Assembly: GCA_003222395.1 (NCBI GenBank)
Contig: QHWB01000049.1
Coordinates: 5,232 to 69,231 of the forward strand
Reading direction: 5' to 3'
Source of the DNA: Acidobacteriota bacterium
GTDB taxonomy: Bacteria > Acidobacteriota > Vicinamibacteria > Vicinamibacterales > CAVVIG01
DNA: 64,000 nt
Shown here piece by piece: positions 6,827 to 15,044 of the stretch. The notes beneath the pieces are model-generated. The model had not been told where the DNA came from. It searched no databases and saw only the letters and a list, made by a program, of their open reading frames with translations. The translations under genes were made by a program, and so were the position numbers. Every line of letters starts with the position of its first letter. Within the stretch, counting starts at the first letter, position 1.

Positions 6827-8347
6827 GTGGCTGATGATCGCGCGGTCGACGTCGACGATCTCGCGACCGCGCGCACGCTCATCACTACTCTGCAGAACGA
6901 AGTCACGAAACTGCAGCGCGAGAAGGCCGCTCTCCAGCATCAACTCGACGTTCTCTGCCAGCGCTTGTTCGGCAAGAAATCCGAACGGGTCAGTCCCGAT
7001 CAATTGCGGCTCGCGTTTGCGCAGCTCGCCAACGAGCCGGGCGAGGCGTCCGAGCCGATCGAAATGGATTCGGGTGAGCGGCCGGGCCGCCCGCGGCGCC
7101 GGGCCGCGCCCCCGACGGGGCGCCGCCTGTTGCCGCCCACGTTGCCGCGGCAGCGCGTCGAGATCGATGTGCCGGAGCCGGACAAGATCTGCGCCTGCGG
7201 GCAGACGAAGACGCGGATCGGCGAGTCGGTCTCCGCGAAACTCGAGTACATGCCCGCGAGCTTGCGGGTCATCGAAACGGCGCGGTTCAAGTACGCATGC
7301 CCGCGCTGTCATGACGGCGTCATCGAAGCCTCGGCGCCGCCGCAAGCCGTTGAGAAGTCGCTCGCTGGGGAAGGGCTGCTCGCACACGTCGTTGTCTCGA
7401 AGTACGTCGATCATCTGCCCCTGTACCGACTCGAACGGATCTTCCTGCGCCAAGGCCTGGACTTGTCACGCTCGACCTTGTGCGGGTGGGTCGCGGAGGT
7501 CGCCACGGCACTAACGCCGATCGGCGACGAGTTGCGTCGCCACGTGACCGCCGCGACGTATCTGCAGACCGACGATACGCCGGTGACGATCCTGGAGCCC
7601 GCCGGCGGCAGTCGAAAAGGGCGCCTGTGGACCTACCTGGATCCCATCGGCCGGCAGGTGGTGTTTGACGCGACGCCGACGCACGAGCGGGACGGTCCGG
7701 AGACGTTTCTCGCGTCGTTTGCGGGGGATCTCCAGGCCGATGCGTACACCGGCTACGACGCGCTCTACGCGACCGGCCGGATTCGGGAGATTGGCTGCTG
7801 GGCGCACGCGCGCCGGGGCTTCGTCGAAGCGTTGACCACCGATGTGTGCGCAGCGCTGATGGTCGCCTTGATCCAGCAGCTCTATCAGGTCGAGGGCGTG
7901 GGGGCCGAGCTCGATCCAGACGCGCGTCAGCGCCTCCGGCAGGCGCTGCTCGCGAAAATCGCAGCCGAGCGCGACCGGCTCGCCTGCACCGTGCTGCCCA
8001 AGTCGCCGCTGGGCGAAGCGCTCCGGTATCTGACGAATCAGTGGGCCGCGCTGCAGCGCTTTGTCGACGATGGGCGGCTCGCGATTGATAACAATCGCGC
8101 CGAGAACCAACTCCGCGTGGTCGCCCTTGGTCGCAAGAACTGGCTCTTTGCGGGGAGCTTCGAGGGGGCCCGCCGCGCCGCTCTGCTCTACTCGCTCGTG
8201 CAAAGCTGTGCGCTCGCGGGCGTCCCACCGTTCGAGTACCTGAAGGACGTGCTCATGCGCGTCGCGACCCACCCACATCGGCTGATCGCTCAGCTCACGC
8301 CGCACCAGTGGGCGCAGACCTTCGGTCGTCATCTCGCCGCCGCGTAA
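6827..8347 (+). CDS. tnpC: IS66 family transposase TnpC (DDE)
   Basis: The 506-residue protein starts with a coiled-coil/leucine-zipper-like segment (about residues 12-50, TLQNEVTKLQREKAALQHQLD). A Cys-rich zinc-binding region follows (CACGQTK and YACPRCHDG, about 120-165). The DDE core has D in YLQTDDTPV (about 247), D in QADAYTGYDALY (about 306) and E in NNRAENQLRVVALGRKNW (about 423). The C-terminal IS66_C block (GVPPFEYLKDVLMRV...HQWAQ) is present. GTG 6827 is the start, 48 bases after tnpB. All catalytic residues are in place, so the element should be able to transpose. Confidence 0.96.
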   Translation: MADDRAVDVDDLATARTLITTLQNEVTKLQREKAALQHQLDVLCQRLFGKKSERVSPDQLRLAFAQLANEPGEASEPIEMDSGERPGRPRRRAAPPTGRRLLPPTLPRQRVEIDVPEPDKICACGQTKTRIGESVSAKLEYMPASLRVIETARFKYACPRCHDGVIEASAPPQAVEKSLAGEGLLAHVVVSKYVDHLPLYRLERIFLRQGLDLSRSTLCGWVAEVATALTPIGDELRRHVTAATYLQTDDTPVTILEPAGGSRKGRLWTYLDPIGRQVVFDATPTHERDGPETFLASFAGDLQADAYTGYDALYATGRIREIGCWAHARRGFVEALTTDVCAALMVALIQQLYQVEGVGAELDPDARQRLRQALLAKIAAERDRLACTVLPKSPLGEALRYLTNQWAALQRFVDDGRLAIDNNRAENQLRVVALGRKNWLFAGSFEGARRAALLYSLVQSCALAGVPPFEYLKDVLMRVATHPHRLIAQLTPHQWAQTFGRHLAAA

Positions 8348-8368
8348 TTCTCCGCCTCGACGGTCGCG

Positions 8369-8740
8369 ATGTCGCACGTGTCCCGAGGACGGCCCAAACA
8401 AACGCCGAAGCCAGGTGCGCCTCGAAAGCTCGCCAAGCGTCGCCTCAACCAACTCGTCGAAGAAGCGATCATCGACGCGTACGGCGAGTCCGAACAACGC
8501 GTCGGCCTCCTCGCCACGCTGCAGCTCAAACTAGCGTGCCCGTTCGTCACCGAGATTCTCGGCGTGTCGGTCCGTGTCGACGGCGTGGATGTAAACGATG
8601 CCGACGAGATCGTGGCGATCTGTCGCCGCGGACGGCAGCGGCAGCTGATCCCGATTCTCGACCTCCCACTGCCGTCACCACCGCCGGCTGGGTGGGAGTG
8701 GATTGAGGCGTACCGCCACTGGGCGCGCGGCGGTCGTTAA
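8369..8740 (+). CDS. IS66 passenger gene, small conserved protein of unknown function
   Basis: A 123-residue protein lies between tnpC and the right IS end, in the same direction and only 21 bases after the tnpC stop. It has a basic, proline-rich start (RGRPKQTPKPGAPRKLAKRR), a central helical part (LVEEAIIDAYGESEQRVGLL) and a C-terminal domain with VRVDGVDVNDADEIVAICRRG and IPILDLPLP...WIEAYRHW. Similar short acidic-loop proteins in other genomes are sometimes labelled calcium-binding; I would not assign that here. The position inside the terminal repeats makes it part of the mobile unit. Confidence 0.75.
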   Translation: MSHVSRGRPKQTPKPGAPRKLAKRRLNQLVEEAIIDAYGESEQRVGLLATLQLKLACPFVTEILGVSVRVDGVDVNDADEIVAICRRGRQRQLIPILDLPLPSPPPAGWEWIEAYRHWARGGR

Positions 8741-8804
8741 TCCGGCTTCATGCGGCGCGGTCAAAAGTGGAGCCATCGATGCCTGCCGATGCAACGGTGT
8801 CCGG

Positions 8805-8815
8805 CGAACGCTTAC
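8805..8815 (-). repeat. IS66 right terminal inverted repeat
   Basis: CGAACGCTTAC, the inverse complement of 6040-6050, followed by the second TCCGTCGG target duplication at 8816-8823. Confidence 0.93.
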
Positions 8816-9571
8816 TCCGTCGGCAGGACCGTCACCCGTTTCAGGGAAGGCGACGAAGTCTTTGGCGCGACCGGATTCAAGTTCGGAGCGCATGCCGAGT
8901 ACGTGTGCGTGCCAGCGGACGGCGTCATTGAGATGAAGCCGGCCAACATGACGCTCGAGGAAGCCGCGGCGGTCTTTTTTGGCGCCGTGTCGGCGCTGCA
9001 TTTCCTGAGGAAGGCAGGAATCCGGGCCGGACAGAAGGTGCTCGTCTACGGCGCATCCGGGAGCGTCGGTGTTTTCGCAGTTCAACTCGCGAAGCACTTC
9101 GGGGCGCACGTCACCGGAGTGTGCAGCACCAGAAACGTGGAGCTCGTACGATCCCTGGGCGCTGACGAAGTGGTCGACTATACGAAGGAGGATTTCTCGC
9201 GAGCCGGCCGGGTCTATGACATCGTCTGCGATACGGTCGGCAAGAGCGGTTTCTCGCGCAGCCTGAAATCTCTCGTGCGAGGCGGTGCTTACGTTCTCAT
9301 CGGGTACTCAGGACAACTGCCGTCGTTTCTTGGAGGGTTGGTGCGAGGGATGTGGGCTTCAGCCACCGGCGCAGCGAGAGTCATCGGTGGAGTGGCGCAC
9401 GCGGCCGCCGGAGATGTGACTTTTCTCAAGGGCCTTATCGAGGCCGGAACGCTTCGAACGGTGATCGATCGACGCTATTCACTCGACGAGATCGCTGAGG
9501 CTCACCGCTACGCCGAGGCGGGACACAAGAGAGGCCACGTCGTCATAGTCCTCGAACAAACGAGCCGGTAG
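8816..9571 (+). pseudogene. 3' part of the IS66-interrupted zinc-type alcohol dehydrogenase
   Basis: The frame resumes at the target duplication (SVGRTVTRFREGDEVFGATGF) and carries the rest of an MDR enzyme. The GroES-like domain ends with HAEYVCVPADGVIEMKP. The Rossmann domain has VLVYGASGSVGVFAVQLAKHF (about residue 150 of the restored protein), AHVTGVCSTRNVELVRSLGADEVVDYT and a late SLDEIAEAHRYAEAGHKRGHVVI. The family reduces quinones or oxidises alcohols with NAD(P)H. A start inside this half could only give a fragment without the substrate half, so it is called inactive. Precise loss of the IS would restore the gene. Confidence 0.92.
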
Positions 9572-9599
9572 CGCGGTGCACGTGTTCTTTGCAAGTGTC

Positions 9600-10202
9600 A
9601 TGGCGACGCAGACTGACATCCGGCGACGGGCCTCGACGTTGCAGGTCGTTCTCAAGGTACTGGCGCTGACGATGGTGCTGTTCGTCTGCTTCTCGGTGGC
9701 CGGCGGCGTCGTTGCACAACCCGACGTGCTGCAAACCGCCCCACCGGCTGGTGCTGCGGCGGCGCTGCGCGTCGGTCGCGACGACGTCGCGGCCGAGCGG
9801 CGCAGACGTACATGGCACGCGTCGGTCTCGGTGAACGATCGGGTCAGTACGGAGCGTTTCTGGCAGCCCTCGCGTGGCGGCGTGCCGGTCAGCCCGCACG
9901 TGCGGACGCGGCGCTGGCTGCGGCGGAGGCGGCAATCCCCGAGCGGACGTGGACCGCGTCGGTCCTGCAGTTTCTTCAGGGACGCCTTGATGCGGATCGG
10001 TTAATCGCCGCCGCGAAGATCACCGCTGAAAAAACCGAGGCGCACACCTATGTCGGCTTCAGACAGGTCGCCGGCGGCGCACACGACGCCGCGCGAGCGC
10101 ACTTCAAGTGGGTCGTCCGAGCACGGCGCGAAGAATTACCGCGAGTACACGCTCGCGAGGAACGAGCTCGCACGCCTGGACCATGCTGCGTTGGCGCGAT
10201 GA
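9600..10202 (+). pseudogene. Frameshifted TPR-like exported protein
   Basis: Three reading-frame segments make up one decayed gene. A signal-peptide-like start in frame 0 (from ATG 9600: LQVVLKVLALTMVLFVCFSVAGGVVAQ) is followed, in frame 2 from about 9800, by YGAFLAALAWRRAGQPARAD and HTYVGFRQVAGGAHDAARAHF. After about 10115 frame 0 resumes with EHGAKNYREYTLARNELARL and ends at TGA 10200-10202. The helical content and the closing YREYTLARNELARL fit the C-terminal TPR part of secreted repeat proteins. Two frameshifts in 600 bp argue for a pseudogene; sequencing error is the alternative. Confidence 0.65.
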
Positions 10203-10259
10203 ACCCCTAACGTCCTGCGTGGGCTTCTGCTACGATGCCGGCATTCAGAAGGAGCGACG

Positions 10260-10874
10260 ATGATCCGAACGCGCCTGTATTTGGTGGCAGCAATCCAAGT
10301 CCTCACCCTCGCGTCGGTCGCCGGGCAGGCGCAGCCGCCGGCGGCACGCGGCGGCGCGCCGGCGGCCCCGGCGATGACGCTGACCGTATCCGGATTTCCT
10401 GACGGCGGCGACATCCCGGTGAAGTTCAGTCAGGCGGCGCCGGGCGCCGCGCCCGGCGAAGGCACCTCGCCGTCGATCAGCTGGGCAAACGTGCCTCCGG
10501 GAACGCAGTCGTTCGTGCTGAACATCCGCGACCTCGATGTCGCGCGCAACAAGACGACCGACGATCAGGCGCATTGGGTGGTGTGGAACCTGCCGTCGAG
10601 CACGACGAGCCTCCCCGAAGGCGTGCCGAAGGGGCCGAAGCTCTCGAACGGCGCGTACCAGATCAGCGCAACGGGTCAGGTCTACCGCGGGCCTGGCGCG
10701 GGGGCGAACGGGCCAAAACACCATTACATGTTCGAAATCTACGCGCTCGATTCGACGGTCGACGTCCAGCCGGCAGCCGACGCGTTTGAAACGCGCGCGA
10801 ACGTGTTCAAAGCGATGCAGGGACACGTCCTCGGCAAGGCCGTGTACGGCGGCTTGTTCCGCCGTCCGCAGTAG
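10260..10874 (+). CDS. Exported YbhB/YbcL-type PEBP (Raf kinase inhibitor-like) protein
   Basis: Signal peptide (LYLVAAIQVLTLASVAGQAQ), then an Ala/Gly/Pro-rich linker and a full PEBP domain: GGDIPVKFSQ, SPSISWANVPPGTQSFVLNI, the HWVVWNLP motif near residue 103, YRGPGAGANGPKHHYMFEIYALD and the closing ARANVFKAMQGHVLGKAV-like helix. Bacterial members bind small ligands; no defined pathway is known. A good ribosome site (AGAAGGAG) precedes ATG 10260. A second copy of the same architecture lies at 25946-26560. Confidence 0.93.
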   Translation: MIRTRLYLVAAIQVLTLASVAGQAQPPAARGGAPAAPAMTLTVSGFPDGGDIPVKFSQAAPGAAPGEGTSPSISWANVPPGTQSFVLNIRDLDVARNKTTDDQAHWVVWNLPSSTTSLPEGVPKGPKLSNGAYQISATGQVYRGPGAGANGPKHHYMFEIYALDSTVDVQPAADAFETRANVFKAMQGHVLGKAVYGGLFRRPQ

Positions 10875-10899
10875 ATGCGGCAACGAACCCGAAGCTCAG

Positions 10900-11244
10900 T
10901 TGAGCGAAGACCTCAGTCGGGATCGGCGAACGATTTACCTGGTGCGCGAGTCCGACGGACCGGAAACGGTCAACGAAATCGTCGACGAATACTGGGAGGA
11001 GATTTTCGAGCAAGAGCTCTCCGCCTGGATCATCTCGGCGGACAAGTGGCCGCCGGCACGGACACGCGACATGTTCGACGCGTGGTTCGATGTCGAATTC
11101 ACCGACTCCGTGTGCGATCTGCTGCCTGACGAGTCGCTCACGCAATCGGACGTGGACATCGCAGATCTCCATTCTATCGACGGTCGAATCAGTCTAATCG
11201 CGGACGCGAACGTGGAACCGTCACTCCATGAGTCCCGGACTTGA
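10900..11244 (+). CDS. Small acidic protein of unknown function
   Basis: About 114 residues from TTG 10900; the start is uncertain because no ATG is in frame upstream within reach. The product is strongly acidic and helical: IVDEYWEEIFEQELSAWI, DKWPPARTRDMFDAWFDVEF, LLPDESLTQSDVDIADLH. No family is recognised, though the composition resembles small cytosolic helper proteins. It starts 25 bases after the PEBP gene and its 3' end overlaps the DinB gene by 17 bases, which suggests coupled translation. Confidence 0.55.
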   Translation: MSEDLSRDRRTIYLVRESDGPETVNEIVDEYWEEIFEQELSAWIISADKWPPARTRDMFDAWFDVEFTDSVCDLLPDESLTQSDVDIADLHSIDGRISLIADANVEPSLHESRT

Positions 11245-11749
11245 TCTTGCGGATGCGGTCGCCGCAGCCTGGAAGACGAACAACCGGGTCACGGCCTTCT
11301 TGTTCGAGAACCTTCCTTCGGAACTGTGGCCAATGGCGGTGCCTGGCATGTCACGGCGGACCGTGCGGATGATCGCCGGCCACGTCCATAATGCCCGGTG
11401 CATGTGGATCAAGATGCTGGGGAGACGCCATGGCATCCGGGTACCGAAGAGTGTCAGTCGACATACGGTGACGCGCCGCGAGCTGCTGCCTGCGCTTCAA
11501 CGAAGCAGTGACGGCATCCTGGAGCTCCTTGAACTTGGTATGAGTGAGGGTGGCAGAATCCCCTCGTCTGGCGTGCCGTGGGTGAACCTGCCCTTGGATG
11601 TCGTGCATTTTCTTGCGTACTTCGTGGCGCACGAGGGGCATCATCGCGGCCAGATCGTGCTGCTGGCCCGACAGACGGGTCACCGGCTGCCCGGCGAGAT
11701 CACAGCGGGCCTGTGGCAGTGGTCACAGCGGGCGAAAGAAGCAAAATAA
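11228..11749 (+). CDS. DinB family protein
   Basis: A 173-residue four-helix protein of the DinB/YfiT superfamily. Metal-ligand histidines sit in the usual places: AGHVHNARCMW (about residue 56) and YFVAHEGHHRGQIVLLAR (about residue 140). Family members are metal-dependent thiol-transfer or putative damage-response proteins; the substrate here is unknown. Length is normal and the frame intact. It overlaps the preceding acidic protein gene. Unlike the DinB remnants at 5456 and 21908, this copy looks functional. Confidence 0.88.
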   Translation: MSPGLDLADAVAAAWKTNNRVTAFLFENLPSELWPMAVPGMSRRTVRMIAGHVHNARCMWIKMLGRRHGIRVPKSVSRHTVTRRELLPALQRSSDGILELLELGMSEGGRIPSSGVPWVNLPLDVVHFLAYFVAHEGHHRGQIVLLARQTGHRLPGEITAGLWQWSQRAKEAK

Positions 11750-11811
11750 ATCCAACAAAAACCGGACGGATTCGGCGAAGACGTTCCATTGCGCCGCCAC
11801 GGGAGGCTTCG

Positions 11812-12543
11812 ATGCGACAATCGATTCGTCGTCAGCTCCGATTCCTGCTTGCGTACGCGGCGGCGACGACCCTGATCATCGTAGCGGCCGCGGCATCGGC
11901 GTTCGTGCAGCCGGCGTCGCCGCGCAATCTCGGCGAGATTACGGCCGAGCGGATCAACATCGTCGACGCCGACGGGACGCTGCGGCTCGTGATCTCGAAC
12001 AAGGATCGCATGCATCCGGGAGTCATCGGCGGCAAGGTCCTGCAGCGGCCGCGGCCGTACGCGGGATTGCTGTTCTTCAACGATCAGGGCGACGAAGCCG
12101 GCGGGATGACGCTGACCGGCCGCGAGTCACCTGGCCGGCGCGATGCGGACGCCGGCCTGATGTTCGATCAGCTCGGACAGGACCAGACGATCGGGCTCGA
12201 GTACACGGAACGGAACGGACAGCGGAGCGCCGGGTTCAAGGTGTGGGATCGGCCGGACGCGCCGCTCGCCGATCTGGTCGACGAGCTGAACCGCGCGCGC
12301 GCGATCCAGGATCCCGCCGCGCGTGATGCGGCGGTCGCGCGCGTGCGCGCCGGCGCGCCGAAGGCCGCTCAGCGCGTGTTCGTCGGCAAGACGCCCGACC
12401 GCGTCGCCAGCGTGCTGCTCGCCGACGGGCAGGGGAGGAACCGCCTGGCGCTGAGAGTCGATGCCGACGGCCGTGCGTCCATCGAGTTTCTCGACGCCGA
12501 CGGCAAGGTGGTCCAGCGCGTTGGACCGAACGCGCCGCGGTAA
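11812..12543 (+). CDS. Exported protein of unknown function with internal beta repeats
   Basis: ATG 11812 follows a GGGAGG ribosome site. An N-terminal membrane segment (FLLAYAAATTLIIVAAAASAFV) is followed by a mature domain that repeats a short unit: ERINIVDADGTLRLVISNKDR, then ASVLLADGQGRNRLALRVDADG and SIEFLDADGKVVQRVG. The unit D-x-D/G-G-x-x-R-L-x-L suggests a repetitive beta structure that may sit on the periplasmic side. I do not recognise a named family. It stands alone between the DinB and cupin genes. Confidence 0.7.
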   Translation: MRQSIRRQLRFLLAYAAATTLIIVAAAASAFVQPASPRNLGEITAERINIVDADGTLRLVISNKDRMHPGVIGGKVLQRPRPYAGLLFFNDQGDEAGGMTLTGRESPGRRDADAGLMFDQLGQDQTIGLEYTERNGQRSAGFKVWDRPDAPLADLVDELNRARAIQDPAARDAAVARVRAGAPKAAQRVFVGKTPDRVASVLLADGQGRNRLALRVDADGRASIEFLDADGKVVQRVGPNAPR

Positions 12544-12562
12544 CTGAACGCCTCCTCGCTTT

Positions 12563-12961
12563 ATGCCTCCCTTCGACACCAAACGATTATCCGTCGTGCG
12601 CGATGGTATTGCGCCCGACGGATCGGATGTGCGAGTGCTCCTCGCTCTCGGAGGAGGAAGCATGGCCCATTTCGAGCTTCCGCCGGGACACACGTCGAAA
12701 GCGGTCACGCATCGCACGGTTGAAGAGATATGGTTCTTTCTTTCGGGACGGGGCGAGATGTGGCGGAGGCAGAACGGACAGCCGGAAACGATCGTTGCCG
12801 TCGAATCAGGCGTTTGCCTGACCATTCCGTTGGGTACTCACTTTCAGTTTCGGTCATTGGGCGCCGGGCCCCTTTCAGCCGTCGGCGTCACCATGCCTCC
12901 GTGGCCGGGCGAAGGGGAGGCTGTCGTCGTTCAAGGTAAATGGGAAGCGACCGTACGTTGA
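12563..12961 (+). CDS. Cupin-domain protein
   Basis: A 132-residue single cupin barrel. Motif 1-like residues are ELPPGHTSKAVTHRTVEEIWFFLSGRGEMW with H, E near residues 50-55, and motif 2-like residues are SGVCLTIPLGTHFQFR near residue 90. Such small cupins often bind a metal and act as isomerases, dioxygenases or binding proteins; the ligand is unknown. The start ATG is 20 bases after the previous stop. A second cupin with a signal peptide is at 52463. Confidence 0.85.
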   Translation: MPPFDTKRLSVVRDGIAPDGSDVRVLLALGGGSMAHFELPPGHTSKAVTHRTVEEIWFFLSGRGEMWRRQNGQPETIVAVESGVCLTIPLGTHFQFRSLGAGPLSAVGVTMPPWPGEGEAVVVQGKWEATVR

Positions 12962-13152
12962 GGAAGTAGACGATCATGGAATCCTTCGAGCGCTTCGCCG
13001 AGAGCCACACATCGCCGGCGCTCGTGGCGTAATGTGAGTTTCCGGTGTGCTGACTATCGTAGTCCGCACGACGAATGCCGACGTAGTAGTTGCGGGCAGC
13101 GTCCGCTGCAACCGCGAACTCCATTGGATCGCGCGCCGTTTCGTGTTTCCGC

Positions 13153-13776
13153 ATGAACGAGCCGAACGTGATCGCACCTGAGAACTATCTGACGCTGCTC
13201 GACTGGCGGCGGCGGATCGCAGACATCTACGGCGAAGTTCGCGCGCGGCTCCGTCGAGATCCGATCGGTGTCCACACGTACTGGCGCGACCGCCGGAACG
13301 ATCTGTTCCGCACTCATCCGCAATCGCCGCTTCACGTCGACGTGCGCGCCGGCTTTCCGGGTCTGCGCTGCTTCGAGTACGACGCGCGGTTCGCGTTCAC
13401 GGCGAAGATTCGGCCACTTCCCGAAAAGTGTTTCGCTGTCGACACCAGCACCGGCGGCAAGATTCCTTTCGTGCGCTTCGGTGTTGTGGATCTGCCGGTC
13501 GGGACGCTCGAAGTGATGTGGCTCGACACGTACGGCGGCGGCGTGTTCCTGCCGTTTCGCGATGCGACTTCGGGCAGGACGACGTACGGCGGCGGACGCT
13601 ATCTGCTGGACACCGCGAAGGGCGCCGACCTCGGCGTGCGCAGCGACGAGCTCGTGCTCGACTTCAACTTCGCGTATCACCCGTCGTGCGTCCACGACTC
13701 GACGTGGACGTGCCCCCTGGCGCCGCTCGAAAACCGGCTCGCCGCCCCGATTGACGCCGGCGAGCGGATGCCATGA
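13153..13776 (+). CDS. DUF1684 domain protein
   Basis: ATG 13153 gives a 207-residue protein. Diagnostic DUF1684 segments are WRRRIADIYGEVRARL at the start, WRDRRNDLFRTHPQSPL (about residue 42), FLPFRDATSGRTTYGGGRYLLD (about 132) and the terminal DFNFAYHPSCVHDSTWTCPLAP with conserved cysteines. The biochemical role of DUF1684 is unknown; members are often described as FHA-like or uncharacterised. The 190 bases before it (12962-13152) contain no gene that I can support. Confidence 0.88.
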   Translation: MNEPNVIAPENYLTLLDWRRRIADIYGEVRARLRRDPIGVHTYWRDRRNDLFRTHPQSPLHVDVRAGFPGLRCFEYDARFAFTAKIRPLPEKCFAVDTSTGGKIPFVRFGVVDLPVGTLEVMWLDTYGGGVFLPFRDATSGRTTYGGGRYLLDTAKGADLGVRSDELVLDFNFAYHPSCVHDSTWTCPLAPLENRLAAPIDAGERMP

Positions 13777-13804
13777 CCGCGCGGGAGCCTTGCCCGGCGC
13801 TCCT

Positions 13805-14131
13805 ATGCTGTTCACCAAACGCCTTCGTGAGGGAATCCGGCGCGGGAGGATCAGGTGCAGCGTCCGCATCTGGACGCGTCCGCATGTAAAAGTGGGCGGC
13901 CGTTATCGCATGGACGAGGGGCACATCGTCGTCGATTCGATCGCGCCGATTCGAGTCAAGGACATCAGCTATGAACTGGCCTGCGAATCGGGGTTCGACA
14001 GCGTGGACGATTTGCTCCGGATCGCGAGGCACGGCAGGGGCGACAAGGTCTATTTGATTCGGTTCCACTACTTGCCTCCGGGCGCGTGGGACGGGCCGGT
14101 GTGGAAGCGGCGCCGGAAGATCGAGTCGTGA
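13805..14131 (+). CDS. ASCH-domain protein
   Basis: A 108-residue protein from ATG 13805 that matches a compact ASCH (PUA-like) fold: FTKRLREGIRRGRIRCSVRIW, VGGRYRMDEGHIVVDSI and the ending VYLIRFHYLPPGAW. The family binds RNA or nucleotides and a few members are nucleosidases or ribonucleases; the specific activity here is not known. It follows the DUF1684 gene after 28 bases in the same direction. Confidence 0.78.
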   Translation: MLFTKRLREGIRRGRIRCSVRIWTRPHVKVGGRYRMDEGHIVVDSIAPIRVKDISYELACESGFDSVDDLLRIARHGRGDKVYLIRFHYLPPGAWDGPVWKRRRKIES

Positions 14132-14396
14132 TCGCGACCGCGCCGCCATATTACGCAACCGGATAATCCGAAATCGGAGATCGTCTTTGCCGTATTTCGA
14201 GCGGCGGTTGCGGTTGCGGCTCGCAATTCAAGAGCAGCAGTCGCGACGCATGGTTTGGGCGTTCACCCGGCAGTGTTGCAGTTTCTGTCACGCGATCGTC
14301 CGGCGCCGTGGCAAAAATTGGTCGCGTCGATTGCACACGAATTGAGGTCGCTGTCACGGTCGAACGTGCGGCGACGATGCTACGATCGGCGGCGGC

Positions 14397-14702
14397 ATGG
14401 ATGCGGAAACGCTCGACGCGATTGACTCGTTGCGGAATGAGATTCGGCGGCTCGGGACCTCGGTGAACGCGCGCTTCGATACCGTGGAATCGCGCTTCGA
14501 TAGCCTGGACTCGCGCTTCGATACTCTGGAATCGCGCTTCGATACCCTGGAATCTTCGTTGGCGGCGAGAATCGACGACGCCAAGGCCGACATGAAACGG
14601 CATTTCGACATCGTCGCCGAGAGCACGCACGACGACGTGCGGATCATTGCTGAAGGGCTGGTCGCGTTGAACGCGAAGGTCGACGCCATGCGACGGTCGT
14701 GA
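14397..14702 (+). CDS. Small heptad-repeat coiled-coil protein
   Basis: The 101-residue product is nearly all coiled coil. Residues about 22-55 are four tandem heptads of the form RFDTLES (RFDTVES, RFDSLDS, RFDTLES, RFDTLES), coded by four 21-bp direct repeats at about 14471-14553. A helical tail follows (ARIDDAKADMKRHFDIVAE). The arrangement resembles small bacterial proteins with apolipoprotein-like repeats; function is unknown. Its TGA overlaps the next start (TGATG at 14700-14704). The 265 bases upstream hold no gene that I can support. Confidence 0.75.
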   Translation: MDAETLDAIDSLRNEIRRLGTSVNARFDTVESRFDSLDSRFDTLESRFDTLESSLAARIDDAKADMKRHFDIVAESTHDDVRIIAEGLVALNAKVDAMRRS

Positions 14703-15022
14703 TGCACGACTCGACGTTCGTCACCGTGAAGCTGCATCGCGCGCTCGATGGCCGCGAGCGCTCGCGAGGTGGCGAAGAGGACGACGACGATCCGGTGCAA
14801 AACGGCTCAGCCAAAACCGCGTTGATTTCGCTCGAGCGGTCGGAAGCCGCATGGCGTGTTATCGCGCAGGCGACGTCGCGCGAGGAAGCCGGCTCGCTTG
14901 CCGATGCGGCTCGCGATTTGCGGCGCCTCACGCTCGAAAAGTTTCCGCGCGCGATGTCGTTCATTAGACCGGGCTTCGACGAGCCATGGCGGTGCGCGCC
15001 GCCGTCGCCATCACCCGATTAG
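14702..15022 (+). CDS. Small protein of unknown function coupled to the coiled-coil gene
   Basis: About 106 residues from ATG 14702, which overlaps the stop of the preceding coiled-coil gene. It has a short beta start (DSTFVTVKLHRAL), an acidic loop (GGEEDDDDPVQ) and a helical body (SLERSEAAWRVIAQATSREEAGSLADAARDLRRL). No family is recognised. The coupling suggests the two products work together. It may be a dedicated partner of the coiled-coil protein. Confidence 0.5.
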   Translation: MHDSTFVTVKLHRALDGRERSRGGEEDDDDPVQNGSAKTALISLERSEAAWRVIAQATSREEAGSLADAARDLRRLTLEKFPRAMSFIRPGFDEPWRCAPPSPSPD

Positions 15023-15044
15023 CGTTTCGAGAATCGGCCGCTCG

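Larger units (their letters stand above)
6040..8815 (+). mobile_element. Complete IS66-family insertion sequence (2776 bp)
   Basis: The element begins GTAAGCGTTCG at 6040 and ends CGAACGCTTAC at 8815, an 11-bp perfect terminal inverted repeat with the GTAA end typical of IS66. It is flanked by a perfect 8-bp direct repeat TCCGTCGG (6032-6039 and 8816-8823), the IS66 target-site duplication length. Inside are tnpA, tnpB, tnpC and one passenger gene, all rightward and apparently intact. The undamaged ends, frames and duplication indicate recent insertion. Confidence 0.95.

Noticed and set aside
12888-13154. Minus-strand ORF (about 88 aa) overlapping the cupin end
   Set aside because: It overlaps a well-supported cupin gene and shows no recognisable motif; the unique part is short. 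Treated as intergenic.
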